Shown: positions 20,426-29,034, counted from the first letter of the stretch. The stretch: 30,371 bases of DNA from a virus (IMGVR_UViG_3300030085_002540:1-30371); one strand, 5' to 3'. Notes: generated by a model from the sequence alone, not told the origin. Made by a program: numbers and translations.

Positions 20426-21787
20426 TCACATGAGGTTGGTGACCTTAACACGTCTGTAGTAACGGTTGGCGTTAGCGGTGAGTGCGCCTTGACCCTGAGT
20501 AAGACCCTCAGCGAAGGGATTAGCGACCATGCCGTAGCGAGTCTTAAATCCGATCTTGGGCTGGAAGGTGTCAGGACCCACAGCACGGACCATCTGGAGG
20601 GGCACATAAGGGCAGTAGAAGAGACCTGCGTCATAAGCACTGCTACCTTTGTAACCAGCCACATAGAAGTGAGCATCGGAAACGTTGGCAGAGTAAGGAT
20701 CGACGTAGACCTTAATACGACCGTTAAGTGTACCAGCAAGAGTGCTGCTGTTGTCGTCGGGCAGCAGGTTGCTGTTACCAGACAGTGCAGGGGTGTAGTC
20801 AAGCACACCAGCCATGGACAGAGCAGATGCCACATCAGCAGAGCAGATGAGGATGTTGCCCTTCCCGCGACGAGTCTCGTGACCGATAGCATTCATGTCT
20901 CTCTCAATTTGGAAGAGAAGACCTTTGAATTTCTCAACAGACCAGCGACCGTTGGAGTCAACGTCGAGGTCAAACACACCAGCAGTAGCGGTGTTGTTTT
21001 GAGCGCCAGGACGAGCGATCTTGTAAACAGTTCTGACAACCTCACGGTTGATTTCAGCCAGCACTTCAGTGCTGAGGATGTTTGCAAGCTCAGACTCGGC
21101 GTCCAGACCGTGGACTGCCTTCAGATCCTGAGCAAGCTCAAGACTGTATTCTGCTTTCAGTGCTCTAGACTTCGCAGTAACGGTGACCTTCTCGATCGAG
21201 AAGCCCATTTCGTTGAAGTGGTTGTTAGCAGCGTCACCCAGTGCTTCAGCCTGGGCAGTAGTCATACCTTGACCACCGATGGTGTATTGACCAGCGCCGT
21301 CAGCAAGCAGACCAGGGTTGCTACCTGTCTGAGTGTTAGAGGCAAGACCGTTTGCGCTATTCTCGGAAGAATGCTCAGTATCAACTTCGTTGAAGAAGGT
21401 CTCAACGCCACTGTTAGCGATGTCTCTGTTGGTGCCCTTAGTGGAGCGCATTGCGAAGATCAGTCCAGTAGGACCAGTCATAGGCTGCACGCCGCAGATG
21501 TCATAAGCAATCAGCTTAGGCATGGAGCGTCTGATCAGAGAGATCAGCACAGGGTCGAAACCTGCAACAGGACCCGTAGCAGTGCTGCTACCAGAGTAAC
21601 CTGTACCACCCAAGGAGTTAGTAGGAGCAGCTTCTGTTACCAGACCGCGCTCTTCCTTGAGGAATTTTTCTTGGTTTTCCAGGAGGACAGAGGTAACCGC
21701 CTTTCTGTAGGTATCCTTGATAGGATCGAGCTCATTGTGCTCAAGAATGGGGTTCCACTTTTCCTGGAGTGCTTCTGCGTTAAACAT
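20426..21787 (-). CDS. 23: Major capsid protein gp23
   Basis: 453 aa (T4 521 before cleavage). Conserved blocks: LQEKWNPILEHNELDPI at the N-terminus, LISLIRRSMPKLIAYDICGV followed by QPMTGPTG (T4 MVRRAIPNLIAFDICGVQPM), FNEMGFSIEKVTVTAKSRAL, then AEYSLELAQDLKAVHGLDAE, and the C-terminal RVKVTNLM. A gp21-type cleavage site is expected at VTE|A after residue 52, removing the delta piece, as T4 does after LTE|A at 65. It forms the hexamers of the prolate head. A strong terminator follows immediately. I find no late octamer just upstream, so it is probably transcribed from the gp22 promoter. Confidence 0.98.
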   Translation of the reverse strand: MFNAEALQEKWNPILEHNELDPIKDTYRKAVTSVLLENQEKFLKEERGLVTEAAPTNSLGGTGYSGSSTATGPVAGFDPVLISLIRRSMPKLIAYDICGVQPMTGPTGLIFAMRSTKGTNRDIANSGVETFFNEVDTEHSSENSANGLASNTQTGSNPGLLADGAGQYTIGGQGMTTAQAEALGDAANNHFNEMGFSIEKVTVTAKSRALKAEYSLELAQDLKAVHGLDAESELANILSTEVLAEINREVVRTVYKIARPGAQNNTATAGVFDLDVDSNGRWSVEKFKGLLFQIERDMNAIGHETRRGKGNILICSADVASALSMAGVLDYTPALSGNSNLLPDDNSSTLAGTLNGRIKVYVDPYSANVSDAHFYVAGYKGSSAYDAGLFYCPYVPLQMVRAVGPDTFQPKIGFKTRYGMVANPFAEGLTQGQGALTANANRYYRRVKVTNLM

Positions 21788-21819
21788 TTTTGTACTCGTA
21801 GGTTAAAAGGGGTAAAAAA

Positions 21820-22866
21820 TTACTTGCTCCAACGGGAGATCGCTTGGGCATAAGCTGCCATTGCGTCGCCAGTAGGTGCGTTCTCGACTTCAACGTCCTC
21901 AGTGACCGTAGTCGCTTCAGGTTTTGTAGAGAAATACGATTCACGGAGGGTAGAGACCTTCGCACGGAAAGACTCTTCATTTTCAAACTCAACAGCTTCC
22001 GCCAGGGAGACAAGCTTCTCGCGTTGCGAGAGCGAAAGTCCCTCAGCGATCTCTGTCACAATCCCATTCTTGATATAGGTGCCGACACTCTTAGAGAGCT
22101 CGACATTTTCTTCAATAGACTCGTTGAGTTTTGCTTCCATGGTATCAAGTTGTGCCTGAATTTCTTCAACGACATCAACTTTTTCTTCGGGGAGATCAAT
22201 ATAGTTCTCCACGAAAACTTGCTTGAGACCAGTCAACATGTTCTCAGCCATCTCGGTCTTGATACCGTGCTCAATGGCGAGCTCATTCTTGGACATCCAT
22301 TGACCAACCGCATAAGTCAGATACTCATCGACTTTTTCTGCGAGGTCGGACTTAACAGTCTCAATTTCTTCTTCAAGGACTTTAGCGTAGTCCTCGTGCA
22401 TACGCTCCAGCTCTTCGTTGATTCTGGAAACGACCGCTGCTTCAAAGATAGTCTTAGCTTTCTCTTTGAATTCCTCAGACAGTTCTTCACCTTCTGTGAG
22501 AGCAGCAACGTCGGCAGACAGATCAACTTCGATCACTGTCTCCTGTGCTTCTTCAGCGGGCTCTTCAGCAATCACGTCGCCTTCAGGCTCGTGACCAGCT
22601 TTCACATCACCCTTAGCAGCAAATTCTGCTTTAGCGCCAGAGGCATCAGAGGGCTTAGTTGTTGGAGCGGGGGCATTCCCACCAGCAATAGTCTTATACT
22701 TATTGCTGTCATCAGTGGGTTTGCTGTTTTGGGGTGTTGGACCACCGAGGTCTTGCACACCAGCGAGACTACTACCGTCAGCGCCCAGTTTGGGCATTGG
22801 GTCAGCAGGTTTTGCGCCAGCGGTTACACTCGATTCATCCAGAGTTGTTTCAATCTCTTGTGACAT
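21820..22866 (-). CDS. 22: Prohead scaffold (core) protein gp22
   Basis: 348 aa from the ATG at 22866, which has AGGAG 5 bases upstream. A TTG-initiated extension to 22884 is unlikely. The first 100 residues are Pro/Ala/Gly-rich and disordered; the rest is strongly acidic and helical with coiled-coil stretches (LERMHEDYAKVLEEEIETVK, then EEIQAQLDTMEAKLNESIEE). The C-terminal block SLSQREKLVSLAEAVEFENE is characteristic of gp22. It fills the prohead core and is degraded by gp21. It is longer than T4 gp22 (269 aa), mainly through the N-terminal linker. It is followed by gp23 after 32 bases, with a late promoter 39 bases upstream. Confidence 0.92.
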   Translation of the reverse strand: MSQEIETTLDESSVTAGAKPADPMPKLGADGSSLAGVQDLGGPTPQNSKPTDDSNKYKTIAGGNAPAPTTKPSDASGAKAEFAAKGDVKAGHEPEGDVIAEEPAEEAQETVIEVDLSADVAALTEGEELSEEFKEKAKTIFEAAVVSRINEELERMHEDYAKVLEEEIETVKSDLAEKVDEYLTYAVGQWMSKNELAIEHGIKTEMAENMLTGLKQVFVENYIDLPEEKVDVVEEIQAQLDTMEAKLNESIEENVELSKSVGTYIKNGIVTEIAEGLSLSQREKLVSLAEAVEFENEESFRAKVSTLRESYFSTKPEATTVTEDVEVENAPTGDAMAAYAQAISRWSK

Positions 22867-22905
22867 TTTGTCTCCTGGGTACAAACGTGCGATATTTGCT
22901 ATAGT

Positions 22906-22913
22906 TATTTATA
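22906..22913 (-). promoter_or_regulatory. Late promoter TATAAATA before gp22
   Basis: Perfect late octamer on the minus strand in the gp21-gp22 gap, 39 bases before the gp22 ATG and 3 bases after the gp21 stop. It probably drives gp22 and gp23. Confidence 0.8.
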
Positions 22914-22915
22914 GA

Positions 22916-23563
22916 TTAAAGATTTTTGATGAAGGAGTGAAACGCGGAAAGTTTCATCTCATCCAACTGAGAGCGGTGTGCGTTATCAATTCTTTGTTTG
23001 ATTTGCTCGATTCTTTGCTCTTGGATTGCGCCTCCAGCATAGACCCACTCTTTTCCTTCCATGATGCCATTGACAAAAGCGTCAGGGGCGGAAGGATCTG
23101 CTACGATATCCGCAGCAGTTGCGAGCATAAAGTCATCAGCGACAACTTTAATACCACCTTCTTCCTTGATAGATCCGAGACCTCTGGAAGATACACCTAG
23201 TTTCACACCCTCGTCGAGAAGCGACTTAGCGATGTTACCCATGGGGGTATCGAGAAGTCTTGCCTTACCTACGAAGTTGTTACCCTCTCTTTGCAGAGAA
23301 GTAATCAGGTGGGACACTCTATCTAGGTTAATAGTAGGACCATCGGGATGACCCAATTCACCTAGTGCGCGACCTTTGGAAATGTATTGCTCGTTGTATT
23401 TAGCAACTTCACGCTGAAGAGTTTCTGCGCGATACATGCGTCCATTTCTATTCTTGATTTCACCCTGCAGGAAAACACCTTCGATAAAGTGGCGCTTTCT
23501 GCCATCCTTACCTTCAGTGATTGTTACCTTAGCGGATTCAATCTCCTCCCTGATCAGTTTCAT
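22916..23563 (-). CDS. 21: Prohead maturation protease gp21
   Basis: 215 aa (T4 212). Serine protease of the herpesvirus-assemblin-like fold: N-terminal VFLQGEIKNRNGRMY, catalytic His72 in LGELGHPDGPT, catalytic Ser at 125-126 in KLGVSSRGLGS, then DFMLATAADIVADPSAP. It cleaves scaffold, capsid and core proteins after (L/I/V)xE sites during head maturation. The gene overlaps the gp67-like gene by 26 bases and is followed at once by the gp22 late promoter. Confidence 0.96.
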   Translation of the reverse strand: MKLIREEIESAKVTITEGKDGRKRHFIEGVFLQGEIKNRNGRMYRAETLQREVAKYNEQYISKGRALGELGHPDGPTINLDRVSHLITSLQREGNNFVGKARLLDTPMGNIAKSLLDEGVKLGVSSRGLGSIKEEGGIKVVADDFMLATAADIVADPSAPDAFVNGIMEGKEWVYAGGAIQEQRIEQIKQRIDNAHRSQLDEMKLSAFHSFIKNL

Positions 23564-23786
23564 CTGTAGTTTCCTCTGGTGGTGTATCAGTTACTTCAGT
23601 CTCTGCAGATGCTTCGACTTCAGGTGTTTCCTCGGGCTCCTTAAACATGGAGGATCCGATTTCTTGTTTCTTTGCGTCAATTTGATCCACCGCTACGGTT
23701 TTCATAGCAGCGTCAACATAATCTGAAAGGTCTTTTTGACCCGCAAACAATGCGTTGACAATATCAAGCGCGGATTGTGTTGGCAT
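23538..23786 (-). CDS. 67: Prohead core protein, gp67-like
   Basis: 82 aa between portal and protease, the position of T4 gp67. The N-terminal half is helical (SALDIVNALFAGQKDLSDYV, then DAAMKTVAVDQIDAKKQEIG). The second half is extremely acidic and Pro/Thr-rich (EPEETPEVEASAETEV, TDTPPEETTDETDQGGD). The acidic tail and size match T4 gp67 (80 aa), a core component cleaved by gp21. There is no Shine-Dalgarno sequence before the ATG, and two copies of TTCTAAATA lie directly upstream. Confidence 0.75.
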   Translation of the reverse strand: MPTQSALDIVNALFAGQKDLSDYVDAAMKTVAVDQIDAKKQEIGSSMFKEPEETPEVEASAETEVTDTPPEETTDETDQGGD

Positions 23787-23810
23787 GATTTATTTAGAAT
23801 TCAATAATAC

Positions 23811-23818
23811 TATTTAGA
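23811..23818 (-). promoter_or_regulatory. Late promoter variant TCTAAATA before the gp67-like gene
   Basis: One mismatch to TATAAATA on the minus strand, 24 bases before the ATG and overlapping the end of gp20. A second copy of TTCTAAATA lies exactly 20 bases downstream (23791-23799), only a few bases from the start codon. Confidence 0.55.
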
Positions 23819-25448
23819 AATCTCCTTTTTTACGATCCGCAGGATCGATGCCCTGCTCCGCGTATTGATCCATCGCTTGCTGCTGAGGATCAACTGGCTC
23901 AGGTTGGAGTTGCATTGCCATTTGCTCGTGCTCCATGGCTGGCATTGCCATAGGATCCATGACTTTACCGTCAGCGATCTCCTTCTCCATCTCCTTATCG
24001 ATTTCCTTAAACAGGTTATCGGGTTGCTTCAGGATCTGACGACGCATATACTCCAGCGAGAAGTAGCGACCCACGAAAGGATCCATCTGCTGCAGCAGTG
24101 CCATGCGTGCATTCATGATCTCCTGCTCTTTCAGCTCGGAGAAGTAGTTGTCAGCGATGAAGTCATACTGGATATGCTCTTTTGCCTCATCCCATTCCTC
24201 ATGAGTGAAGACACCTTTCAGAATAAGTTGAGTCTTGAGCAGATCATTGAAGACATCAGCAAACTTTTTGCGGAGTCTAACGACGAATTTTTGGAATTTA
24301 ACCTCGTCGCGGGTGATCTCTGCAGACCTACCAACGTTGAAAGAAGAGTCAGATTCTAGACGTGACTCAGGAACATTCAGCGATCTGTAGAGTTTCTTTT
24401 GGAAGTATTTGACATCCTCAAGCTCTCCAAGATTTTGTCCACCTGGGAGCGTAGTGATCTCAGTGCCTCTTCCGCCTTCCCTTCTTGGGAGCCAGAAGTC
24501 TTCGAGCATCGACATGAATTTCTTGTCGTCTCTGATTTCGCCTGTGTCTGCATTGTATACAAGTTTGTTTCTGTAGCGAGACATCACCTCACGGAGGTAT
24601 TGCTCAGCTTTCTGTTTGGGCAGATTACCAACGTCGATGTAGAAAATTCTACGCTCAGGTGCGCGGGACAATCTATAGATAACCAAGGAATCCTCAATCA
24701 TTCTCAACTGATTGAGTGCCTTAATTGCTTTGTGGAGGTGTGACAGCACATAGTTGCGCTGCATATCAAGTTGACCTGAGTGTGCAAAACAGATTGCATC
24801 AGGTGCAATTTTGATACCGTTATTTTCGTAACCTTTGAGTCCCTTAGGGGAGTAAATATAATACTCAATCGCCTTAGGAATCAATACGTTTACCTGAGGA
24901 TCTGCAGGTGATACCCGATCCTTGGGTTTATCGTATTCAATAACTTTCTTGATTTTGCGAGGATCAATATACCTCAACTCTGTAATCCCTTCCTTGGGAT
25001 TATCAGGGTTAATCATCTTATGGTAGAAGAGGCGACCGTCGATATACCATCTGCGGAAGATGTCATACGCCTTTCTATCAAAATCGAGGAGACTGAGAAC
25101 ATTCTCAAACTCCTCGCGGATGCGTGTCTTAACAGAGTCAGACACTTTAAGATTAGAAAGCTCAATATCAACAGGGTGATCGTCAAGATCTCCAGCGATT
25201 GCCTCATTCACGATATCATTGATAGCAGCATCCGCTTCAGGATGAAGTGACATCTCACGGTATCTACCGATAAGATCTACATCGCTAGCTTTGTTTGCTG
25301 CGTCCCCCAGATCAACATATTGTCCGAAATAACCACCAGCAACAATAGGTTGCGCGGCATCATCCGAATCTTTATGCACGAAAGAAGGACCCTTTTCAGA
25401 GCCCTTCCCTTTCTTTCGATCTAGGGAATAACCAAATAGTTGTGACAT
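23814..25448 (-). CDS. 20: Portal protein gp20
   Basis: 544 aa (T4 524). Conserved portal blocks: RYREMSLHPEADAAINDIVN near the N-terminus, LRYIDPRKIKKVIEYDKPK, SHLHKAIKALNQLRMIEDSL followed by VIYRLSRAPERRIFYIDVGN, and LESDSSFNVGRSAEITRDEV. The C-terminus is acidic with Gln/Met-rich repeats (AMPAMEHEQMAMQLQPEP). The dodecameric portal nucleates head assembly and is the gate for DNA packaging by gp17. A perfect late promoter stands 25 bases upstream, and AGGGA serves as the ribosome binding site. Confidence 0.97.
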   Translation of the reverse strand: MSQLFGYSLDRKKGKGSEKGPSFVHKDSDDAAQPIVAGGYFGQYVDLGDAANKASDVDLIGRYREMSLHPEADAAINDIVNEAIAGDLDDHPVDIELSNLKVSDSVKTRIREEFENVLSLLDFDRKAYDIFRRWYIDGRLFYHKMINPDNPKEGITELRYIDPRKIKKVIEYDKPKDRVSPADPQVNVLIPKAIEYYIYSPKGLKGYENNGIKIAPDAICFAHSGQLDMQRNYVLSHLHKAIKALNQLRMIEDSLVIYRLSRAPERRIFYIDVGNLPKQKAEQYLREVMSRYRNKLVYNADTGEIRDDKKFMSMLEDFWLPRREGGRGTEITTLPGGQNLGELEDVKYFQKKLYRSLNVPESRLESDSSFNVGRSAEITRDEVKFQKFVVRLRKKFADVFNDLLKTQLILKGVFTHEEWDEAKEHIQYDFIADNYFSELKEQEIMNARMALLQQMDPFVGRYFSLEYMRRQILKQPDNLFKEIDKEMEKEIADGKVMDPMAMPAMEHEQMAMQLQPEPVDPQQQAMDQYAEQGIDPADRKKGDF

Positions 25449-25473
25449 TCAACTGTCCCTATACATTATCAAT

Positions 25474-25481
25474 TATTTATA
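25474..25481 (-). promoter_or_regulatory. Late promoter TATAAATA before gp20
   Basis: Perfect late octamer on the minus strand in the 43-base gp19-gp20 gap, 25 bases upstream of the gp20 ATG. Confidence 0.8.
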
Positions 25482-25491
25482 CGCTACGAAT

Positions 25492-26169
25492 TTACTTGTC
25501 TACAGAGTTACCTGCGTTGTTATCGTTAGCGTATGTCCAGTACTGGACCTGGAATTCAACAGTATACTCTTCAGGAGTATCGTTGCTGTCCCAAGCAAGG
25601 TCGATTGCACTGATGTTTGAAGGCCAGATGCCAACAAACTGATACGATCTGACCACGCCACCTTGACGATCATACTGACGCACAAGTGCGCTAGACTGAT
25701 ACTCGCCAATGGTGCGAGGGGTCTGCAGGTTTTGCTGCAGGTTTTGGATCTTGGTTGACCACTCCTCAAACTTGGAGCGCAGTGCGAAACCTTTGTCGTT
25801 AAGGACAGTAACTGTCCAAGGCTCAAAGGTGCGGTCACCAGCGATCTTGAGGGTGCGACCTCTGTAAGGGACCTCAATCACACCCACTGTAGAAGCAGGA
25901 ATGTTTGCTGCCTTCACAAGGAAGGTAGCGAGAGATCCAGAAGATGCCGAGGATCCTGCCTGGGAAGCGCCAGCAGATTCCTGCTCACGCTTCTCTTGAG
26001 ATCCAGGGGTGGCACCCGAAGCAGGGGTGCCTTCATCAACGATAGAGGGGAAACCAATTTCCACTTGGAAAAGGTTGGGGCGGGCGAGGTCCCCGATTCT
26101 GTTTCTGAAGTCAAGGATGGGTGCATTGACCATCTTGCCTTCTGTCTGCCCTGGGTATTTGTCAGCCAT
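25492..26169 (-). CDS. 19: Tail tube protein gp19
   Basis: 225 aa, longer than T4 gp19 (163 aa). N-terminal FRNRIGDLARPNLFQVEIGF and central FLVKAANIPASTVGVIEVPY, then RGRTLKIAGDRTFEPWTVTV, match the tube fold, and the C-terminal EEYTVEFQVQYWTY is the last strand. Residues about 46-79 are a low-complexity Ser/Ala/Gly/Glu insertion (TPGSQEKREQESAGASQAGS), which is absent in T4. The protein stacks as hexamers in the tail lumen and is sheathed by gp18, the gene just upstream. The 46-base gap before it contains only a poor late-like CATAAACA. Confidence 0.93.
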   Translation of the reverse strand: MADKYPGQTEGKMVNAPILDFRNRIGDLARPNLFQVEIGFPSIVDEGTPASGATPGSQEKREQESAGASQAGSSASSGSLATFLVKAANIPASTVGVIEVPYRGRTLKIAGDRTFEPWTVTVLNDKGFALRSKFEEWSTKIQNLQQNLQTPRTIGEYQSSALVRQYDRQGGVVRSYQFVGIWPSNISAIDLAWDSNDTPEEYTVEFQVQYWTYANDNNAGNSVDK

Positions 26170-26215
26170 TTTAGAGAAGTACTCCGATGTTTATGAGGTT
26201 AGATGGATAAAGTTA

Positions 26216-28987
26216 TCAGGAAACGAGCTCGGTGAAGCTAGCGCCAGTCCTTGTTGCCGTGAAGGTCAAGGTGATGAAGTTGATGGATCTTGTGGGTTTC
26301 ACAAAGATCTCAGCGTAGAATTCACCACGGTCGATTGCTTCCGCAGGGTTGTTGGTGCCATCACAGACAACCAGGAAGTCAACAATACCACGACGGGATT
26401 GGACAGATCTCAAGTAAGGCTCAACGATATTCTTGAATTGTTGGCGAGTAAACTCATCATTCAATTCAAAGAGTTGAGTCTTAGCAGCGTCAGAGATTGC
26501 TTCTTCGATAACGAGGAAGAGTCTTCTAACGTTGATTCTGTCGAAGGCAGATTGATAACCCAGTGCAGTCTTATCTCCGAAGAGGATCATACCCTGACCA
26601 GGGAATGCGACGATGGGGTTAACTCTTGCTGCATAAAGCAGATCTCTGTGATCTTTCAGAGGAGAGTATGCCAGTTTGATAGCATTTCTCAAGTTACCAC
26701 GGTTGAAACCTGCAGGTGAGAACCAAGGCTCTTGGTTAAGAGTAGTGCTCAGGACCAGACCTGCCATGTCAGCGTTACAAGGGATGTAACGATAAACGTC
26801 ATTATACTTGTCGTAGATATACTTGTAGTTGTTATCGAAGACAGTATAAGAGGAAGATCCGAGTTGATCGAAGTATTCAACGGTGCGGGAGACGATAGTC
26901 GAAGTGTTAGGTTGACCGACGACATCAGCGCGGTAAGGCGAGATGAAAGCGATACAATCCTTACGAGAATCGGCAATGCCAATGATGTGTTGTGCCTTAG
27001 CAATAGTATCATTGAGGCTATTCATGCCAGGACCCATCAGGATGTAGTCCAGCTCGACCGTCTCAGCATCATCGAAGAGGCTGTATGCACCCAGGATGTT
27101 AGGACGTGAGATGGTGTAACCATCAACGCCACCTTGGAGAGCGAAGCGCAGAGTTGCGCGACCCTTTGTGCCAACCAGAGGCACAGCGAGGGGGTTGAGA
27201 CCAGTAGGATCATCCAGGTTGTTAAGGGAGTTGTCAGACTTGATCAAGTCAAACTCTCTGTTAACACCGCTCAGACCGAAACCGCCAGAGGCGTTGCTGT
27301 CACGATCATAGATGTTGTTAGTCTCGTGGGATCCCCAATACAGATACTGGGAATAGGTCTTGATCTGATTCTTGTAGTAGATATTGTCGCCCTGAGGAGA
27401 GCGTGCATCAGATGCCTTAGACACGTTGAGGTGCTTCTCAAGGAGAGCGCCAGGAGTGCCAGTCAGTTTGCCATCACCATCAAGGACCAGGATGTGCATC
27501 AGGTCGTTATAACCGCCTCTGTCTTCCACCCATGCGGATGTAGTAGGACGGGGAGCAATAGATGCCCAACGCTGATTCACACCGTAAAGACGGGTGTCGT
27601 AGTCATTCTCAACTGCTGCGATCAACACAGAGGTGGAGTTTGCATCATCGACATTCTGGTTTGCTTGGAAAGTAGGAGATCCAGGATTGAGAGAAACTCT
27701 CAACTCTCTGCGGATGCTCTCAACAGTGCCAGCGTCGCCAGTTGCACTACCAGGAGTGTTGCTGTTGTTTGCCAACTCGGAAACGGTATCACCAACTTCC
27801 AGCACGTCAGCGGAGGAAGAATCGATAGCGACTTCCAGTTTACGGGTTTCTTTGTCCCAAGCAACGATACGACCAGTAACACCACCGCTAACAGCAGTGA
27901 TATAGTTGTCCTTCTCGAAGGATCCGACCAGTGTGCTGTCGTCAACCAGAGTGACGATGACATCGTAGTTGTAGACCTTACCGTAGATGTTTGCTGCAGA
28001 GTATGCAACTTCAGCGCCATCAACGAATTGCCACTCAGTGCTAGTAGGTTGTGCCAAAGACAGGACCTGATCAGCACCAGCGTCGGTCATGACCACGCGG
28101 ATGGAGTTACCAAACAGACCAGCAGACTTAGCAGCCCACTTCCAGTTGTTTGCAGCATTCTCAACGTTGTTTTCATACTCGTCATCATTCTTGATGAGAG
28201 GAGCAGAAACACCAGTTGCAGTTGTTTCGTTAACCTCAGTCTTCTGAGCAGTAACGAGTTGCAGGTTGACTGCAGATCCATCGGTGTGTGCCGAAGCAGT
28301 TGTGCCGAGCAGACCGCGAGTCACGTTAAGGTTGTTACCAGAAACGCCAGTGATCTGCATGATCTCGTCGTCAACTCTGATGTAGGAGTTGGTGCCACCA
28401 GCAAGAGTGGTAGCAGAGGTCACGGTCAAAGTCGTGTCTGAATCAGTGAAGGTTGATCCCTCATTGATTGTGGAGCTGGTGCCTGCAGGCTCGATAAGAG
28501 TGATAGGTGCAGCAGCAGCGTGAGATGCAGCAGATGTAGCGAGTTGACCACGGAGGACTGTAACGTCACTACCAGAAACTGCTTGGATCACCATCAATTC
28601 TGCGTCGATGAGAAGCAGATCGTTAACGTCCAGATCAGTTGCGGAAGCAACAGTCAGCGTGGTGTCGGTGCTGCTAAAAGTAGTAACAACGAATTGCGCT
28701 GTGTCGATTGCGTTTTTAAGCGATGCATTCATCGCACGGACCACCTTCAAGGTGCCGCCATACAGCAGGAATTGTGCTGCGCTAAACCAGTACTCGTAGT
28801 TATACTCGTTGGGTCTGCCGAAGATCGAGAGAAGCTCGCGCTCGCTCGTAACTGTGGTGAGAGCCTCAACAGGACCTTTTTCAAAACTACCGACGATAGC
28901 AGCAACATTATCAACTGTTGCGTTTGCTACGGCGGTTAGGTCTCTTTCAAGTACAACAACCCCTGGTGAAAGTTGTGTTGATGCCAT
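26216..28987 (-). CDS. 18: Contractile tail sheath protein gp18
   Basis: 923 aa, against 659 in T4. N-terminal SPGVVVLERDLTAVANATVD and GRPNEYNYEYWFSAAQFLLY are the conserved sheath start. The C-terminal domain has FGDKTALGYQSAFDRINVRR followed by LFLVIEEAISD and TRSINFITLTFTATRTGASF, the interlocking arms of contractile sheaths. Between residues about 100 and 250 it carries two tandem repeats of about 60 residues (TDTTLTVASATDLD..., SDTTLTVTSATTLA...), which explain part of the excess length; a further region (250-430) is also phage-specific. CAGGAGA precedes the ATG. A late promoter variant lies 39 bases upstream. Confidence 0.97.
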   Translation of the reverse strand: MASTQLSPGVVVLERDLTAVANATVDNVAAIVGSFEKGPVEALTTVTSERELLSIFGRPNEYNYEYWFSAAQFLLYGGTLKVVRAMNASLKNAIDTAQFVVTTFSSTDTTLTVASATDLDVNDLLLIDAELMVIQAVSGSDVTVLRGQLATSAASHAAAAPITLIEPAGTSSTINEGSTFTDSDTTLTVTSATTLAGGTNSYIRVDDEIMQITGVSGNNLNVTRGLLGTTASAHTDGSAVNLQLVTAQKTEVNETTATGVSAPLIKNDDEYENNVENAANNWKWAAKSAGLFGNSIRVVMTDAGADQVLSLAQPTSTEWQFVDGAEVAYSAANIYGKVYNYDVIVTLVDDSTLVGSFEKDNYITAVSGGVTGRIVAWDKETRKLEVAIDSSSADVLEVGDTVSELANNSNTPGSATGDAGTVESIRRELRVSLNPGSPTFQANQNVDDANSTSVLIAAVENDYDTRLYGVNQRWASIAPRPTTSAWVEDRGGYNDLMHILVLDGDGKLTGTPGALLEKHLNVSKASDARSPQGDNIYYKNQIKTYSQYLYWGSHETNNIYDRDSNASGGFGLSGVNREFDLIKSDNSLNNLDDPTGLNPLAVPLVGTKGRATLRFALQGGVDGYTISRPNILGAYSLFDDAETVELDYILMGPGMNSLNDTIAKAQHIIGIADSRKDCIAFISPYRADVVGQPNTSTIVSRTVEYFDQLGSSSYTVFDNNYKYIYDKYNDVYRYIPCNADMAGLVLSTTLNQEPWFSPAGFNRGNLRNAIKLAYSPLKDHRDLLYAARVNPIVAFPGQGMILFGDKTALGYQSAFDRINVRRLFLVIEEAISDAAKTQLFELNDEFTRQQFKNIVEPYLRSVQSRRGIVDFLVVCDGTNNPAEAIDRGEFYAEIFVKPTRSINFITLTFTATRTGASFTELVS
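28253..28444 (-). repeat. Tandem domain repeat 2 inside gp18
   Basis: Encodes residues about 182-245: SDTTLTVTSATTL, then DDEIMQITGVSG, LNVTRGLLGTTASAHTDGSA. It aligns with repeat 1 at 28493-28672. Confidence 0.75.
28493..28672 (-). repeat. Tandem domain repeat 1 inside gp18
   Basis: Encodes residues about 106-165: STDTTLTVASATDL, then DAELMVIQAVSG, VTVLRGQLATSAASHAAAA. It shares TDTTLTV.SAT, (A/D)E(L/I)M.I..VSG and V.RG..(A/G)T.A..H with repeat 2. Confidence 0.75.
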
Positions 28988-29026
28988 TTGATTCTCCTGA
29001 TTAGATTCCTAGTCGGATGCTGAAAC

Positions 29027-29034
29027 TATTTAGA
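29027..29034 (-). promoter_or_regulatory. Late promoter variant TCTAAATA before gp18
   Basis: One mismatch to the late consensus on the minus strand, 39 bases before the gp18 ATG, the same spacing as at gp22. It lies in the 82-base gap after the zinc-binding small gene. Confidence 0.6.

Noticed and set aside
20414-21853. 479-codon plus-strand open frame opposite gp23
   Set aside because: Exactly antisense to the capsid gene, no ribosome site or recognisable protein; long antisense frames arise from codon bias in highly expressed genes.
21844-22863. 339-codon plus-strand open frame opposite gp22
   Set aside because: Antisense to the Glu-rich scaffold, giving a Phe/Leu/Cys-rich pseudo-membrane protein; a known artefact of acidic coiled-coil genes.
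27134-28441. 435-codon plus-strand open frame opposite gp18
   Set aside because: Antisense shadow of the sheath gene; composition is not that of a real protein and no promoter is visible.
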